A stretch of DNA of 60,000 nucleotides from Cryptomeria japonica (taxonomy: Eukaryota; Streptophyta; Pinopsida; Cupressales; Cupressaceae). The DNA lies in the NCBI RefSeq assembly GCF_030272615.1, contig NC_081408.1:605919673-605979672 (forward strand). The letters run 5' to 3'. This document shows positions 46,025 through 56,150 of the stretch, one piece after another; position 1 is the stretch's first letter; every line of letters begins with the position of its first letter. The notes under the pieces were generated by a model, which searched no databases, had not been told where the DNA came from, and was given only the letters and a program-made list of their open reading frames with translations. A program made the translations under genes and the position numbers.

Positions 46025-46822
46025 TGTAGACACCTAAAATTGTCATGTCTAATTAAATAAATATCTTTATTTATTTAATTACTTTAGCCTAATTCTTCTA
46101 TTAATTAAATAAATCTTTATTTATTTAATTAATTCATTTATCCTCTTCTAGCCTTGTTTCTCATTTAAATAAATATATTTATTTATTTAAATTATCATTT
46201 TCTTAAATTAAATAAATATCTTATTTATTTAATTGATCCCACTTCTTCTATTAATTAAATAAATCTTTATTTATTTAATTAATTCATTAACCTTTTCTAC
46301 CCATGACACATGTCATTCATCTCTTAATTCATACACTACCTACCCCTTTCATTATTTTATTATTTTCTCTACCTACCCTCTAATCATAGCCGACCATTTA
46401 TCTTTTACACCTCTCAATCTTATCCCTCCATTTCTTATAGTGTCTTCTATATAAGAGGATACTTCCTTCATTATCAACCCTAATCAATCTATGCATCTCG
46501 ATGATTACTCGACTACACTACGCTTTTGAACTTTCATATGCGATTCTACTTGCAACCACACTTCCGTTCTTTGTTGAGCTCTTGTGCACATAAAATCTGA
46601 GAGCAAATATATCAAGCAAGATCAATGGAGATAGGAAGAATGGAGATTCAAAACCCTATTGGACATGTGATGGTATAATCTTTGTGATTTCATTTGAGTT
46701 GCATTGTCTTAGGTAATCTTCATATGTTATGGTGGATCTTTGTTGTTGTTAGGCTAGGGTTTGGTGGTTGAATTCATTTAGTCTTTCAATATTATTGTTG
46801 TTATCCACTTTCATCATATACA
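46025..46822 (+). repeat. Element D 5' LTR
   Basis: 798 bp from TGTAGACACC to TATACA, ending three bases before the primer site. It is rich in ATTAAATAAATCTTTATT-type palindromes in the first 250 bp. It forms an inverted pair with the E LTR 717 bp away. Confidence 0.88.
46447..46455 (+). promoter_or_regulatory. TATA box of element D LTR
   Basis: CTATATAAG, conserved in the E LTR, lies ~375 bp before the LTR end. Confidence 0.6.
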
Positions 46823-46825
46823 TTT

Positions 46826-46843
46826 TGGCACGCCTGGTGGGAC
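46826..46843 (+). other. Primer-binding site of element D
   Basis: TGGCACGCCTGGTGGGAC follows the LTR end directly. The same type of site (TGGCACGCCYGGTGGGAC) is typical of Tat-like elements and differs from that of element A, so D and A belong to separate families. Confidence 0.75.
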
Positions 46844-46933
46844 TCTTGTCCCTTTTGCATTTAACATCTTTTGTTGCAGATTTTGTGTTTTGAAGTTGCA
46901 GATTTGACATTTACAACAACATTTTGATATTTT

Positions 46934-47209
46934 CGCGTTTGCGTACTTTTGGATCGCGTTTTTGATTTTTTGCCGCGTTTGCGACATCTAGAATCGCGTC
47001 TGCATCCTTGACAGTATTTTATTTTTCTGCAGATTCTGAAAGTCGCATATGTGTTCCCTAGTCGCGTCTGTGGAGTTTTCAGGTGCGTCTGCATCTAGGA
47101 GCCACGTCTGTGTTCTGGAGCCACGTCTATGTCAGCTTTAGGCATGTTTGCGAAATTTTATAGTGTTTGTGTTTCGGATAACTGCGTTTGTGTGAATTTG
47201 TTACATTTT
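46934..47209 (+). repeat. Periodic motif array, block 1 of element D
   Basis: Cores (CGCGTTTG, CGCGTCTG, CGCATATG, TGCGTCTG, CACGTCTG, CATGTTTG and similar) start at 46934, 46955, 46974, 46995, then 47044, 47063, 47084, 47103, 47122, 47143, 47162, 47183 and 47202. The steps are 21 or 19 nt except one of 49, and mostly alternate, giving a ~40-nt double unit. Bases between cores vary. The overall plan matches the element A leader although the core differs. Confidence 0.7.
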
Positions 47210-48404
47210 GGGTTTTCTTTGATTCGGTTTTACATCATTCAGATTTCAGATTTGGTTTATTTTGAGCTAACACCTTCAGATCTAGCTAACAAAATTGGTG
47301 CAACTTGTCTTGAAAGAAAAATCATTTTTATCGAAGGCCCTTATTTCACAAAGTCTGTTGGATCTAAAATTTACCTAACTTGTGTGCTTACAGTAAGGGG
47401 TAATTATTTCAAACAATCCAAACTACTAATAGATCTTTGTTGCAGGACCTTGGCAAGGGTTTTTGATCGTTATTGTGTGCCTTGTTTTCATAGATTAGCA
47501 AGCACTTCAATTGATGCACTAAAATTGAACCATTGTCTTTTGTGTCTTGAGCAATAGGCTCTTTTTATTTAATCTTTAGAGGGCCTGTCTCCCCATGTGG
47601 TCATTAGGACTACTAGTGAGGAGAGAACAACCTAAGTGGTAGCAAAAGAAAAGCCATCTTCTTCCAAACCACTATAAACAATTGTATTCATGGTGAAAAC
47701 TATGGATAACGTGTGCTGATTAGTTCATACCGACACTATGTCTCCCCATAAACCTGTTTGATCAAATTTATTTGATCATTTGTAGGGCGTAACCCCTACC
47801 GGTTGGGAGCCTTCTGTATTTACAGAGCTGAAAGTGCCGCATGTATGGCCACACGAGCGGATGCCCTTACTAGCACCTTTTTGTTTTAGAAGCCAAAATC
47901 CTTCTTGTTGTTGGGGCAGGAGGTTGGACCTCTGGTAGCGGCCCACACACATACGGTTCTTAGTAGAGATAAAAAGTTCGCCACGAGGAGTTTTCATGGG
48001 CACTGATGCTTGGCTGCCCCGAGAAGTGAGTGCCGAGGGTGGAGCCAGTGGGGTCAAGCATCCAAGTATCCGCTCTGAATAGCGTAGCCTTGGGGGAAAC
48101 TCCATGTGGGATCAACAACTATTATCTTGGCCAGCCATAAGAATTGTGCTTGACTTATTTTGAACAATCAAACATTCAAGACCAAACATCATAACATTGT
48201 GTCTTTTGTGTCTTCAAGTGTATGCAAAACAATTTTACATCAAACAACACACTTTTCTTTGAGTCATTTTGGAGCCTAAACACTTGCAAACATTGAGTCT
48301 TCAACAACACTGTGTCCTCTTGTCATGAAAAATAGTCAAACATTCAGATTTGGTCACAACAAGCAACTTCACAAATTGGAAAAATTGCACAAAGTTTGCA
48401 GAAA

Positions 48405-48621
48405 CACATATGTGTCTAACAGAATAGCGTCTGTGTCATCTAACTGCATCTGTGAAGGGCAGAAATGCATCTGTGTCTTTTGACCAACACCGCATTTACA
48501 ACATCTCAAAAATGCGTATGTGTCTGACAGAATAGCGTCTGTGTCCTTTAAACGCGTTTGTGTCTGACAGAATAGCATCTGTGTCCTTTAAGCGCGTCTG
48601 TGAAGTATACAGGCACGTCTA
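48405..48621 (+). repeat. Periodic motif array, block 2 of element D
   Basis: Cores (CACATATGTG, AGCGTCTGTG, TGCATCTGTG, TGCGTATGTG, CGCGTTTGTG, CGCGTCTGTG) start at 48405, 48426, 48445, 48466, 48491, 48513, 48534, 48553, 48574, 48593 and 48614. Steps are 21/19 with one irregular 25/22 pair. Some spacers here also repeat (TGACAGAATAGC), so part of the block has duplicated recently. Confidence 0.7.
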
Positions 48622-49116
48622 TGTTCAGAATTGAAAACTTTCATAATCCAGCAAACAAGGAACAATGAGTTTCAGCATTCTTGAGATTCCTAGGTTATCT
48701 TTTCAGGTTTTCATCTAGAATTCAACCTATCTTTGGGTCTCACAAAGTCCATCATTGCTTTACAGCTTACATTACATTCACATTTGTCTAAACTTGAGTC
48801 AAAAGGTCACTTGCTTGTCCTCATCTTACTTTGTCAACACACTACATACAACAACATTTTGCTAAGTGGTCCCTCATCAAGGTCTATCACCTTTGGGTCT
48901 CATTTGGTCTTACTTAAGAGTCAAGGTCAACTTACCTCATCAAGAGAAACTATCATCTCTTTGGAAGCCACACCTACTCTACTACATACATACTTGGTCT
49001 TACACTTTGGACATTGCAAGTACACCTCAAATTCATTTACATTCCATCCAACTCTTGGTCTTCCATACTCTTTCCATATTCATCTAGTCTCACACATCTT
49101 GGTCAATACCTAGTTC

Positions 49117-51015
49117 ATGGTTGAAACCCGTTTCCAAAAATCTAGGAGAGAAGCTAAAGAGGCTCAAGAGTCTGCAAACATGAGTTTCTATGAATATGAC
49201 AATGATATCTTTTTCAATTCTGATCATAACACATTACCTGACATGGATGCCTATAGAAACATTCCAAATGTTGAGAACATGGACACTACAAACAACAATG
49301 ATACACACAATGACAATATGGACAACTTCTCCATACATTAAGCAGAAGTGGAAGACACCATTATGAATCCCCATTTCAATCGGTTGGTTGAGGAAATAAT
49401 GAGGAGAGATAGACAATATTTCTTACAAGTGATGGCACATAGTGGAGCCAAGATCCCTCATGATTTTGACATGTCTCAAGTAATGGAAAATCAACCTTTG
49501 CAACAACCTCACCTCAACATGGATCAAAGGAGGCCTAATAGTGGAGGCAATAGAGTACCACATATGGTGCCTGAATCACCATCATCTTTCTTTCAAAAAC
49601 CAGAGGTCCCATACACACATGGTCAAGCATATGATACTCACCTTCACAGACCATTATGGAGGTCTTATGCAGAAAAATATACTCAATCACATACAAATTC
49701 TAAGGATCAACCACCAAAGCAATTGGATATTCAAAGGCATGCTCAAAATTTGGACACAAGGAAACCCTGTGTCAAATTTGGGGGCAACACATTAGAACAA
49801 ACTCATGACATGCCTGTAGAGTATGGTATACATGGACAAAGTAGATATTCCATTCCTCATCATGACTCTATACCAAGTGGTCCATATATGCAACATCATT
49901 ATAGGCCTCCTCCATATGAACATGTGTATGATCAATATCATCCATATATGCAACATGCTCCTCCTCCACTCGGTGGTTCAGGCATGAGGTTTGGTCCAAG
50001 AAGTCGGTCTCCACCTAAGAACAATTTGGAACAGCAAATCAAGGACCTACAAAAGAAAATGGAGGACATAAATATACCGAAGCAAACATACACAATGAGA
50101 GACATATGTCCTTATCCATTTGAAAAGAGTATTCCAATGCCTCCATTTCCTACACACTTTGTGACACCTAAGTTTGATAAGTACAGAGGAAAAGGGGATC
50201 CTAAGGCACATATAAGACAATTTTTCATAGCCTGCATTGAGGTAGCAGCATAAGAGACATATTTGATGATATTATTCCCACAAAGCTTAGGTGATCAAGC
50301 TATGGAATGGTTCTCCCAACTTCCACCTGGAATTAAATCATGGGGTGACTTAGCAAAGGCTTTTATCCAACATTTCTCATACAACATAGAGATAGACATA
50401 TTAGTCACTACCTTGTGCAACACCAAACAAAAGGATGGAGAATCTTTTTCACCATTTTTACAAAGATGGAGGAATCTAGCCAGCATATGCTCTTGTGAAA
50501 TTCCACAAAAACAAATGGTAGAAATGTTCACCCAAAATGTTAACAAAGACATTGGCTATGATCTAAAGAAAGCTTGTTTGTCCACCTTCAAGGACGTCAT
50601 TGAAAAAGGCTTAGCAACAGAGAAGGTCCTAATTGAACAAGGAGTCATTAAGATATCTAAAGAAAACAAAGATGACTTTAAAGGAAAAGATAAGCCAAGA
50701 TTTTGGAATAAAAACAAGAACACAGTCAATGATGGTGTTGTGGATGCCAATACAGTACGACCCAAAATCATTTTTTCTAGATTAAGCTCTACAAACAATC
50801 AACTGAATAATCAAACAACTTCAAAGTCACGAAGGAAGTACACTCCATTGGGAGAACCACTTGAGTCAGTTTTCAAGAAGCTAGTGGCAAACAAGGTAAT
50901 CACAGTTCTAGATTTTCCTCCATATGAACCAAAGGTTAAACCAAATTGGTGGAGTGATGATGAGTATTGCAAAATTCATAAGAGCAAGTGTCATAAGACA
51001 AGAAATTTCCATTGA
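49117..51015 (+). CDS. gag: Element D gag (in-frame stops)
   Basis: A single frame runs from the ATG at 49117 with stops at 49339 (TAA), 50251 (TAA) and 51013 (TGA). After a His/Pro/Tyr-rich N-terminal part, the gag signature appears: ICPYPFEKS, TPKFDKYRGKGDPKAHIRQF, QAMEWFSQLPPGIKSWGDL, FIQHFSYNIEI, FSPFLQRWRNLAS. Then YTPLGEPLESVFKKLVANKV and a knuckle-like CKIHKSKCHKTRNF with its last Cys changed. Order and spacing match element A gag, but the proteins differ widely. Confidence 0.82.
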
Positions 51016-52580
51016 CTGAAGAACAACATACAAGATCTTATTGATAGAGGTGACATTGAGATTGAAGGACATTCATCCAATCAAGAACGTGAGATGTTTA
51101 AGGAACCATTCCCAAAGCATGACAAAGGAAAAGCTAAAGCCACAGATGACCAAACCAACTATACCAGAGCATCTTATAACTATGATTCAACTATCAATCA
51201 CATTTTGATGGACAATTATGTCTCTACCATTATCATCAAGGACAAAATGCCTGAGAATTCTACCCAAAGACCCAAGATTGTCCTAAAAGGCATCGGATCT
51301 TCTTTCGAACCTACCTGTGAGTGTCATGTTTCAACTCGTCAAGGTAAATTCACTTTGCAAGGTGCTCTAGCTAAAAATACCGCTTCCTCATCAACCAAAC
51401 CTGAGTATGCCCTTGTGGAATAGTTAGGGAAGACACCTACGCTCATCTCCATCCTTGAGCTCTTACGCATATCCCCCGCACATAAAGCTATTCTTGACAA
51501 AATCTTGAGAGACACTTTTGTCCCTACTGATCTAAACATGGACCAGTTTCTAACCATGGTGGGATACCTTTCTATTCCACACTCCCTTACATTCATAGAA
51601 GCTGATGATGCCTCTGTAAGTTAGCCACATAATGCACCTTTACACATTGAAGCCTTCATACATAAACATCGAATAAAACAAGTCCTAATAGATGGAGGAG
51701 TAGGTCTAAACATTTGTACATTGAGCAGTATTAACAATTGGGATATTCAGATAAAGTTGTGAATTCTACAAACAAAATTACCATCAAGGCATATGATGAT
51801 GAAGAGCGTTCATCTAAAGGCACAGTCACCTTACCTCTCAGAGTTGGGCCAGTTACGAAGGATGTGGTTTGTCAAGTCCTAGACCTGGATCTCACATACA
51901 ATATCTTACTAGGACATCCTTGGATTCATGAAATGAGGGTAGTCCCATCCACATACTACCAATGCATTAAGTTTCCTCACAATGGAGTTGAAATAACAGT
52001 TAATGGAGATCCTAATCCATTCATATACTGCAATATCTTGAGACCAAAAACAAAGACGATTATTCCAAGTAATAGGGAAGTTGTTTCTTCTTCTACATAC
52101 ATTGATCCCAAATCATTAAAACTTTCGGCCTCAAAACAAGGTGAGGTTAAAGGGAAATTTCAGGACAAGGGCATGGGTGAAAACACTTTGAATCAAACCA
52201 TGTACTTACAACAAGTCATGAGTTCACCAAAAGAATATGGAATACCACATCCTAATAAGCAGGTATCTATCATTATGCTCAAATGGGACCCTACTATGTT
52301 TCAAAGATGGGGTGAGCTGGAAGAGGAAGAATTATACAAAATTCTTTACAAAGACCCTGAAAATGATACACAAGATCACATCAGCATACCATGTGAAAAG
52401 TATGGCAAAGGGTTCAAGATCCTACAAAAATTTGGGTATGATGGAAAAATCCCTCTTGGCTTAAGAAAGGAAGGCATCATTGAACCTTTACAACCTAAAT
52501 TGACATTCAAAAAGGAACACTTGAAGGGACTTGGTTTTGTGACTTCCAAGGTCCACACTCAAAAGACAGAAGAAGCATAA
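51016..52580 (+). CDS. pro: Element D protease and G-patch-like region
   Basis: The frame continues from gag (KNNIQDLIDRGDIEIEG) with stops at 51421 and 51622. The protease active site is intact: QVLIDGGVGLNICTL (Asp codon 51691-51693). A frameshift near 51735 leads to KITIKAYDDEERSSKGTV and YNILLGHPWIHEM. A G-patch-like end follows: YGKGFKILQKFGYDGKIPLG and LRKEGIIEPL (52402-52500). The frame closes normally at 52578-52580. Element A continues from the same point into RT; D does not. Confidence 0.8.
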
Positions 52581-52590
52581 AAAATCAAAG

Positions 52591-52827
52591 CTAGGATAGA
52601 AAGTAGTACTTTGTGATGAACAGGAAGTACTAAAAAAGAGAAGCACTTTGTGATGAAGAGGGAATACCACTAGGATAGAAAGCAGTACTTTGTGATGAAT
52701 AGGGAGTACCAAAAAAGAGCAACACTTTGTGATGAACAGGGAATGCCACTAGGATAGAAAGTAGTACTTTGTGATGAATAACGAGTACCAAAAAAGAGCA
52801 GCACTTTGTGACGAATAGGGAATGCCA
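52591..52827 (+). repeat. 79-bp tandem array, three exact-length copies
   Basis: Units begin CTAGGATAGAAAGYAGTACT at 52591, 52670 and 52749, each exactly 79 bp; the next CTAGGATTGAC (52828) starts to diverge. Each unit consists of two related ~40-bp halves built on AGTACTTTGTGATGAA and GCACTTTGTGATGAA. It lies where element A has pol, and just before a splice acceptor. Confidence 0.92.
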
Positions 52828-52861
52828 CTAGGATTGACACAATTGATTTGCTTGATTGCAG

Positions 52862-54620
52862 GAGGACCTATCGAAGTTGGAGTCATGAGAGAGATTCCCA
52901 TCGACTTGGAGTTTGCAAGCAGAGCTGACACTTGAGGAGAGAGAAGTAGTTTAGGCTATGGGATTGCGACATATTATGTATGTGCCTGAGTTTCGGGCGA
53001 ACATGGGATTGCTGATTGTGCTAGCTGAGAGATGGCACTCAAAGACTTGCACATTTCATTTACTGATGGGTGAGATGATAGTCACCTTAGAGGATGTGTA
53101 TAGGATATTGAGGATACTGATCAATGGGGAGTTGGTTCCTTACAATCGAGACGGAGATAGGGATGCAGTGAGACAAGTGCTCCAGGATCCAGTACTGGAG
53201 ATGAGGGCGAGACACGTGGCTTGGGACACTATGACCATGACAGCATTGACACTACCAGTGGTGCTGGTAGGAGTGATAAGTGGGTTCCCCTATCTAGATA
53301 CGGCGACACAAGGGTTAGCTATGGGATGGGGGAGGATTTTGGAGACATTGGTGACAGAGCACACCAGGTTTGCATGGGGGTCGTGTCTGCTGGCACACTT
53401 GTATTATGAGCTGCATCAGTTTGTGTATCACAAATCAGTAGGATTGGGATGCATAGTGACACTGTTGTAGGTATGGGCATATGAGCATTTGCCAATGATA
53501 CGACCTATAAATTTTAGAGGCAGGGGACGTGGGCGTAGCTATGTACATTTATATGATATGATTACGTCACAGCCATAGATTGGGAGACTGGAGTACTGGC
53601 ATAGGGTTATCGATGAGATAAACAGTGTGGTATGGAGGCCATACCAAGATTGTGAGTAGTGGGAGGATGATGCAGTGGAGAAATTGTATGTATTTAGGAG
53701 TAGGTATCTGATAGGGAGGACACCATATGTGATTGAGAGGTAGTTGATAGACAAAGTATGTAGGTATTTCCACAGGATACAACGGATGCCACGGGGTTCG
53801 AAGATGTATGTACGGACAATGAGGGATCAGGAGCATTTGGGGCCATTGCTTTCTTATGATTAGGTTGTGACATAGATGGTAGAGATGGTTCCCATTCCTT
53901 GGGATATGTGGGCATATATAGAGGATGCAGGGATGGATGCAAAGTACACTGCATATTGGGCAGAGCAACCATTTCCATGGCTGACAGATCCATTGGAGCC
54001 GATAGATGGAGATGGTGGAGGTGAGGGAGATGATAGTGGAGATGGTGGAGGTAGAGGCTGACAACAGAGGCATGGCACAATGGTAGAGAGGAGAGTGGCT
54101 CCAAGGAGAGAGGGCAAAGAGGAGAGATAGGCTCAACAGGCTCACATAGTGAGGGGTGGAGGTTGATTGCCATTATAGGTGCTAGCAACATAGGTTCCCA
54201 AATAGGTACAAGGACAGGGACATGGACAAGAGCATCCATAGGAGCAGCCACAGGGACAAGGTGAGGGGAGAGGGGATGAGGATGAGATACTATCCTTGAG
54301 GGAGATCTGCCAAGGATAGGAAGATGAGATCCAAGATCTGGAGAGGGAGACAACTAGACTCAGGAGACAACTGAGGGAAACTAAGCGGGAGAGGGATCAG
54401 GCTATTCAACGCTACAGGGAGGTTGAGACAACACTAAGGGCAGGGATGTAGGCAACAGAGGACACAAGGGCAGGATACACCTATGTTCTATGGGTAGGGG
54501 AGGAGATAGCCTACTGGAGAGACTTGTATTATGGGGTGGTGCCACTAGATCAGCAGGCTAGGAGCTTCTGGAGACCATCATAGAGTGCAACGACCACTGG
54601 AGGGAGAGAAAAGAGACAGG
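52862..54620 (+). pseudogene. Plant-mobile-domain (PMD) gene, exon 2 onward, in the D/E region
   Basis: A splice acceptor (TTGCTTGATTGCAG, ending 52861) precedes GAG at 52862. The PMD follows: GLRHIMYVPEFRANMGLL, LAERWHSKTCTFHLLMGEM, VTLEDVYRILRILINGELVP, GFPYLDTATQGLAMGWGRIL, FAWGSCLLAHLYYELHQF, and VWAYEHLPM after a TAG. Then come a linker, an acidic Gly/Asp-rich stretch (~54000-54060) and a coiled coil (EDEIQDLERETTRLRRQL, ~54320-54420). Stops include 52886 (TGA), 52952 (TAG) and 53468 (TAG), mostly TAG or TGA. Related to the antisense gene of element A. The 3' end is approximate. Confidence 0.7.
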
Positions 54621-54960
54621 CATCTAGCAGTGGGGTCATGGGTCCTCCACCACCACCAGATAGAGGGGACAAGAGAGATGATCCTGGGGTGGGTCCTTCC
54701 AGTGCTTAGACTCCGTCAAGGCCAGTTGGCCTCGAGGGAGGGAGTTCATCATAGCCTTAGGGGGCCCCCTATGTATCGGTTTTGTACCATTTTGTATGAT
54801 GACACCTTCGGGTGATTGTAGCCTGTTGGTAAATAGATTTGTCACTGCAGTCGTTTACTTGAAACTGACCCTGTTTGCCCGATAAGCAGTGACAAACGTT
54901 CCAATAGTTGGAGAGATCATTATGTGAAACATGATCTTCCTCTGCGTTTGAGAGGGGCAG
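54621..54960 (+). other. End of the D/E region with polypurine-like tract
   Basis: A Pro-rich tail of the degraded frame fades out here. TTTGAGAGGGGCA (54947-54959) resembles the polypurine tract next to the E LTR (AAAGAGGGGCA), but no TGTAGACACC follows. This may be where a 3' LTR was lost. Confidence 0.4.
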
Positions 54961-56150
54961 CTCCCTCGTATGATAGGGGTTTTTAGGATTTTTTGTGTAC
55001 TTTTAACCTGAAAGTGCATAAAGGAGAAAACATAAAACTAAAAAGAAATAAAGATAGAAACCCCAACAACAGACATACGACCATCAACTGAGATTTCTCA
55101 ATATTAGAAACAAATTACAAGGGGAGTCTATAAGGTTATATGCTTAGTCATGAGATGACGATAAAGAAGAATGTCGAATCTCAACATACATAGAGATAAG
55201 ATACTTCAACACATTCAAACTAAGATACCAAAGGTTGCTTGAGTGTCATCACATCAATTGTACAAATTACACATGCATATAAAGAGTACCAATTTAACAT
55301 ATGAGGAATCGGCAATGATAACACATGAATACATTTAGAACACACGAACTGAGACGTATTCTTTATTATCTTTTTGGAAATATACAAGTCCAAAATCCTT
55401 TCTATACATAGTGCAAATCAAAATCTCATTACAAGTTTCTCCTAGAATTCCAGTAGAGTTTTCCCCTTTGTCAAAAGTCTCCCCCCCCTTTACATTACAA
55501 ATAGCCTTGTATTTATAAGCTCCTTAGAATAACCACCTTAGAAACTAACTTTAATCCTAGGTTAATAACTAAATCTTTTCTGCATGAATTTCAATGAGTT
55601 AGTAACCTACACTTTTATGCGTAGAAGAAGTCAACTTTCTAACCCTGGGTTATAATAAGCGACATAAGTCACTTTTTACAAAAATAATATCAAACCCATT
55701 ACATTGAAGAATTAATTTGTTTGTTGATTTTGTCGAGGTAGCCTCTGTGTCTTCATCTACTTCATTTGGTCTTGTAATCACTTCACCATTTATTCCATAT
55801 GTCGGTAACTTTATCATTGAAACAAGGCATTCATCTGCCAATATCTTTTGTTTGAGGAGACACCCATTGTGATCACATCAACTAGAATCCTTTACTGTCA
55901 TCTTGCATGTTAGCCAATTATTTGTAGTATCGATGAAGAACCAAGTGATAAGCTATGTTGAGGCACTTCTCCATCTTCATCCACTTCATCTGAAGTTGTC
56001 ATCATCTCACCATCTAACCATCTTGGTGTTCATATGAAATTTCATAGCTTGCCATTATTATCAAAAAGTATCTCCTTTGTGTATGTGGATGCAAACAATC
56101 TACTTGGTGTATATAAGAAAGGAGGGCAACAAGATTTGTGGAATGGACGT
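54961..56150. other. Unrecognised stretch with a possible minus-strand TATA
   Basis: A minus-strand CTTATAAATACAAGG near 55510-55525 and CCCCCCCC near 55484 suggest an LTR-like or promoter sequence, but no partner copy exists. Two ~48-bp segments (55742 and 55966 onward, CTTCATCYACTTCATYTG) form a direct repeat 224 bp apart. The minus-strand frame at 55650-55841 (EVDEDTEATSTKST) spans one of them. I cannot assign a family. Confidence 0.4.

Larger units (their letters stand above)
46844..49116 (+). other. Element D untranslated leader
   Basis: 2.3 kb between primer site and gag. Two periodic motif blocks (46934-47209 and 48405-48621) flank ~1.2 kb without recognisable domains. The open frames at 47129-47557, 48733-49113 and on the minus strand at 47776-48105 have no supporting features. 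The segment near 47628-47680 resembles part of the element A leader. Confidence 0.65.
46025..52590 (+). mobile_element. Element D: Tat-like element, LTR to protease only
   Basis: It has a 5' LTR, primer site, leader with two periodic arrays, gag, protease and G-patch-like end. RT, RNase H and integrase are absent: the protease frame ends at 52580 and a 79-bp repeat array follows at once. No 3' LTR is found. The + strand PMD exon at 52862 may be part of D (a gag-pro-PMD element), or may belong to E with D inserted in its intron; see findings. Confidence 0.75.

Noticed and set aside
47776-48105. Minus-strand frame of 109 codons in the D leader
   Set aside because: It lies in the leader between the two arrays, has no recognised motif and no counterpart in element A.
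52958-53470. PMD frame as a host MAIN/MAIL1-type gene
   Set aside because: It carries several stops, lies between retrotransposon parts and has an intron neighbour made of tandem repeats. A transposon-borne copy fits better.
53567-54353. Long minus-strand frames rich in Pro/Ser/His (192 and 219 codons)
   Set aside because: They are the reverse strand of the purine-rich PMD frame, which has the family motifs on the + strand. The minus-strand reading has none.
55650-55841. Minus-strand frame with EVDEDTEATSTKST
   Set aside because: It overlaps a 224-bp-spaced direct repeat and lacks any domain. It is kept only as part of an unrecognised stretch.
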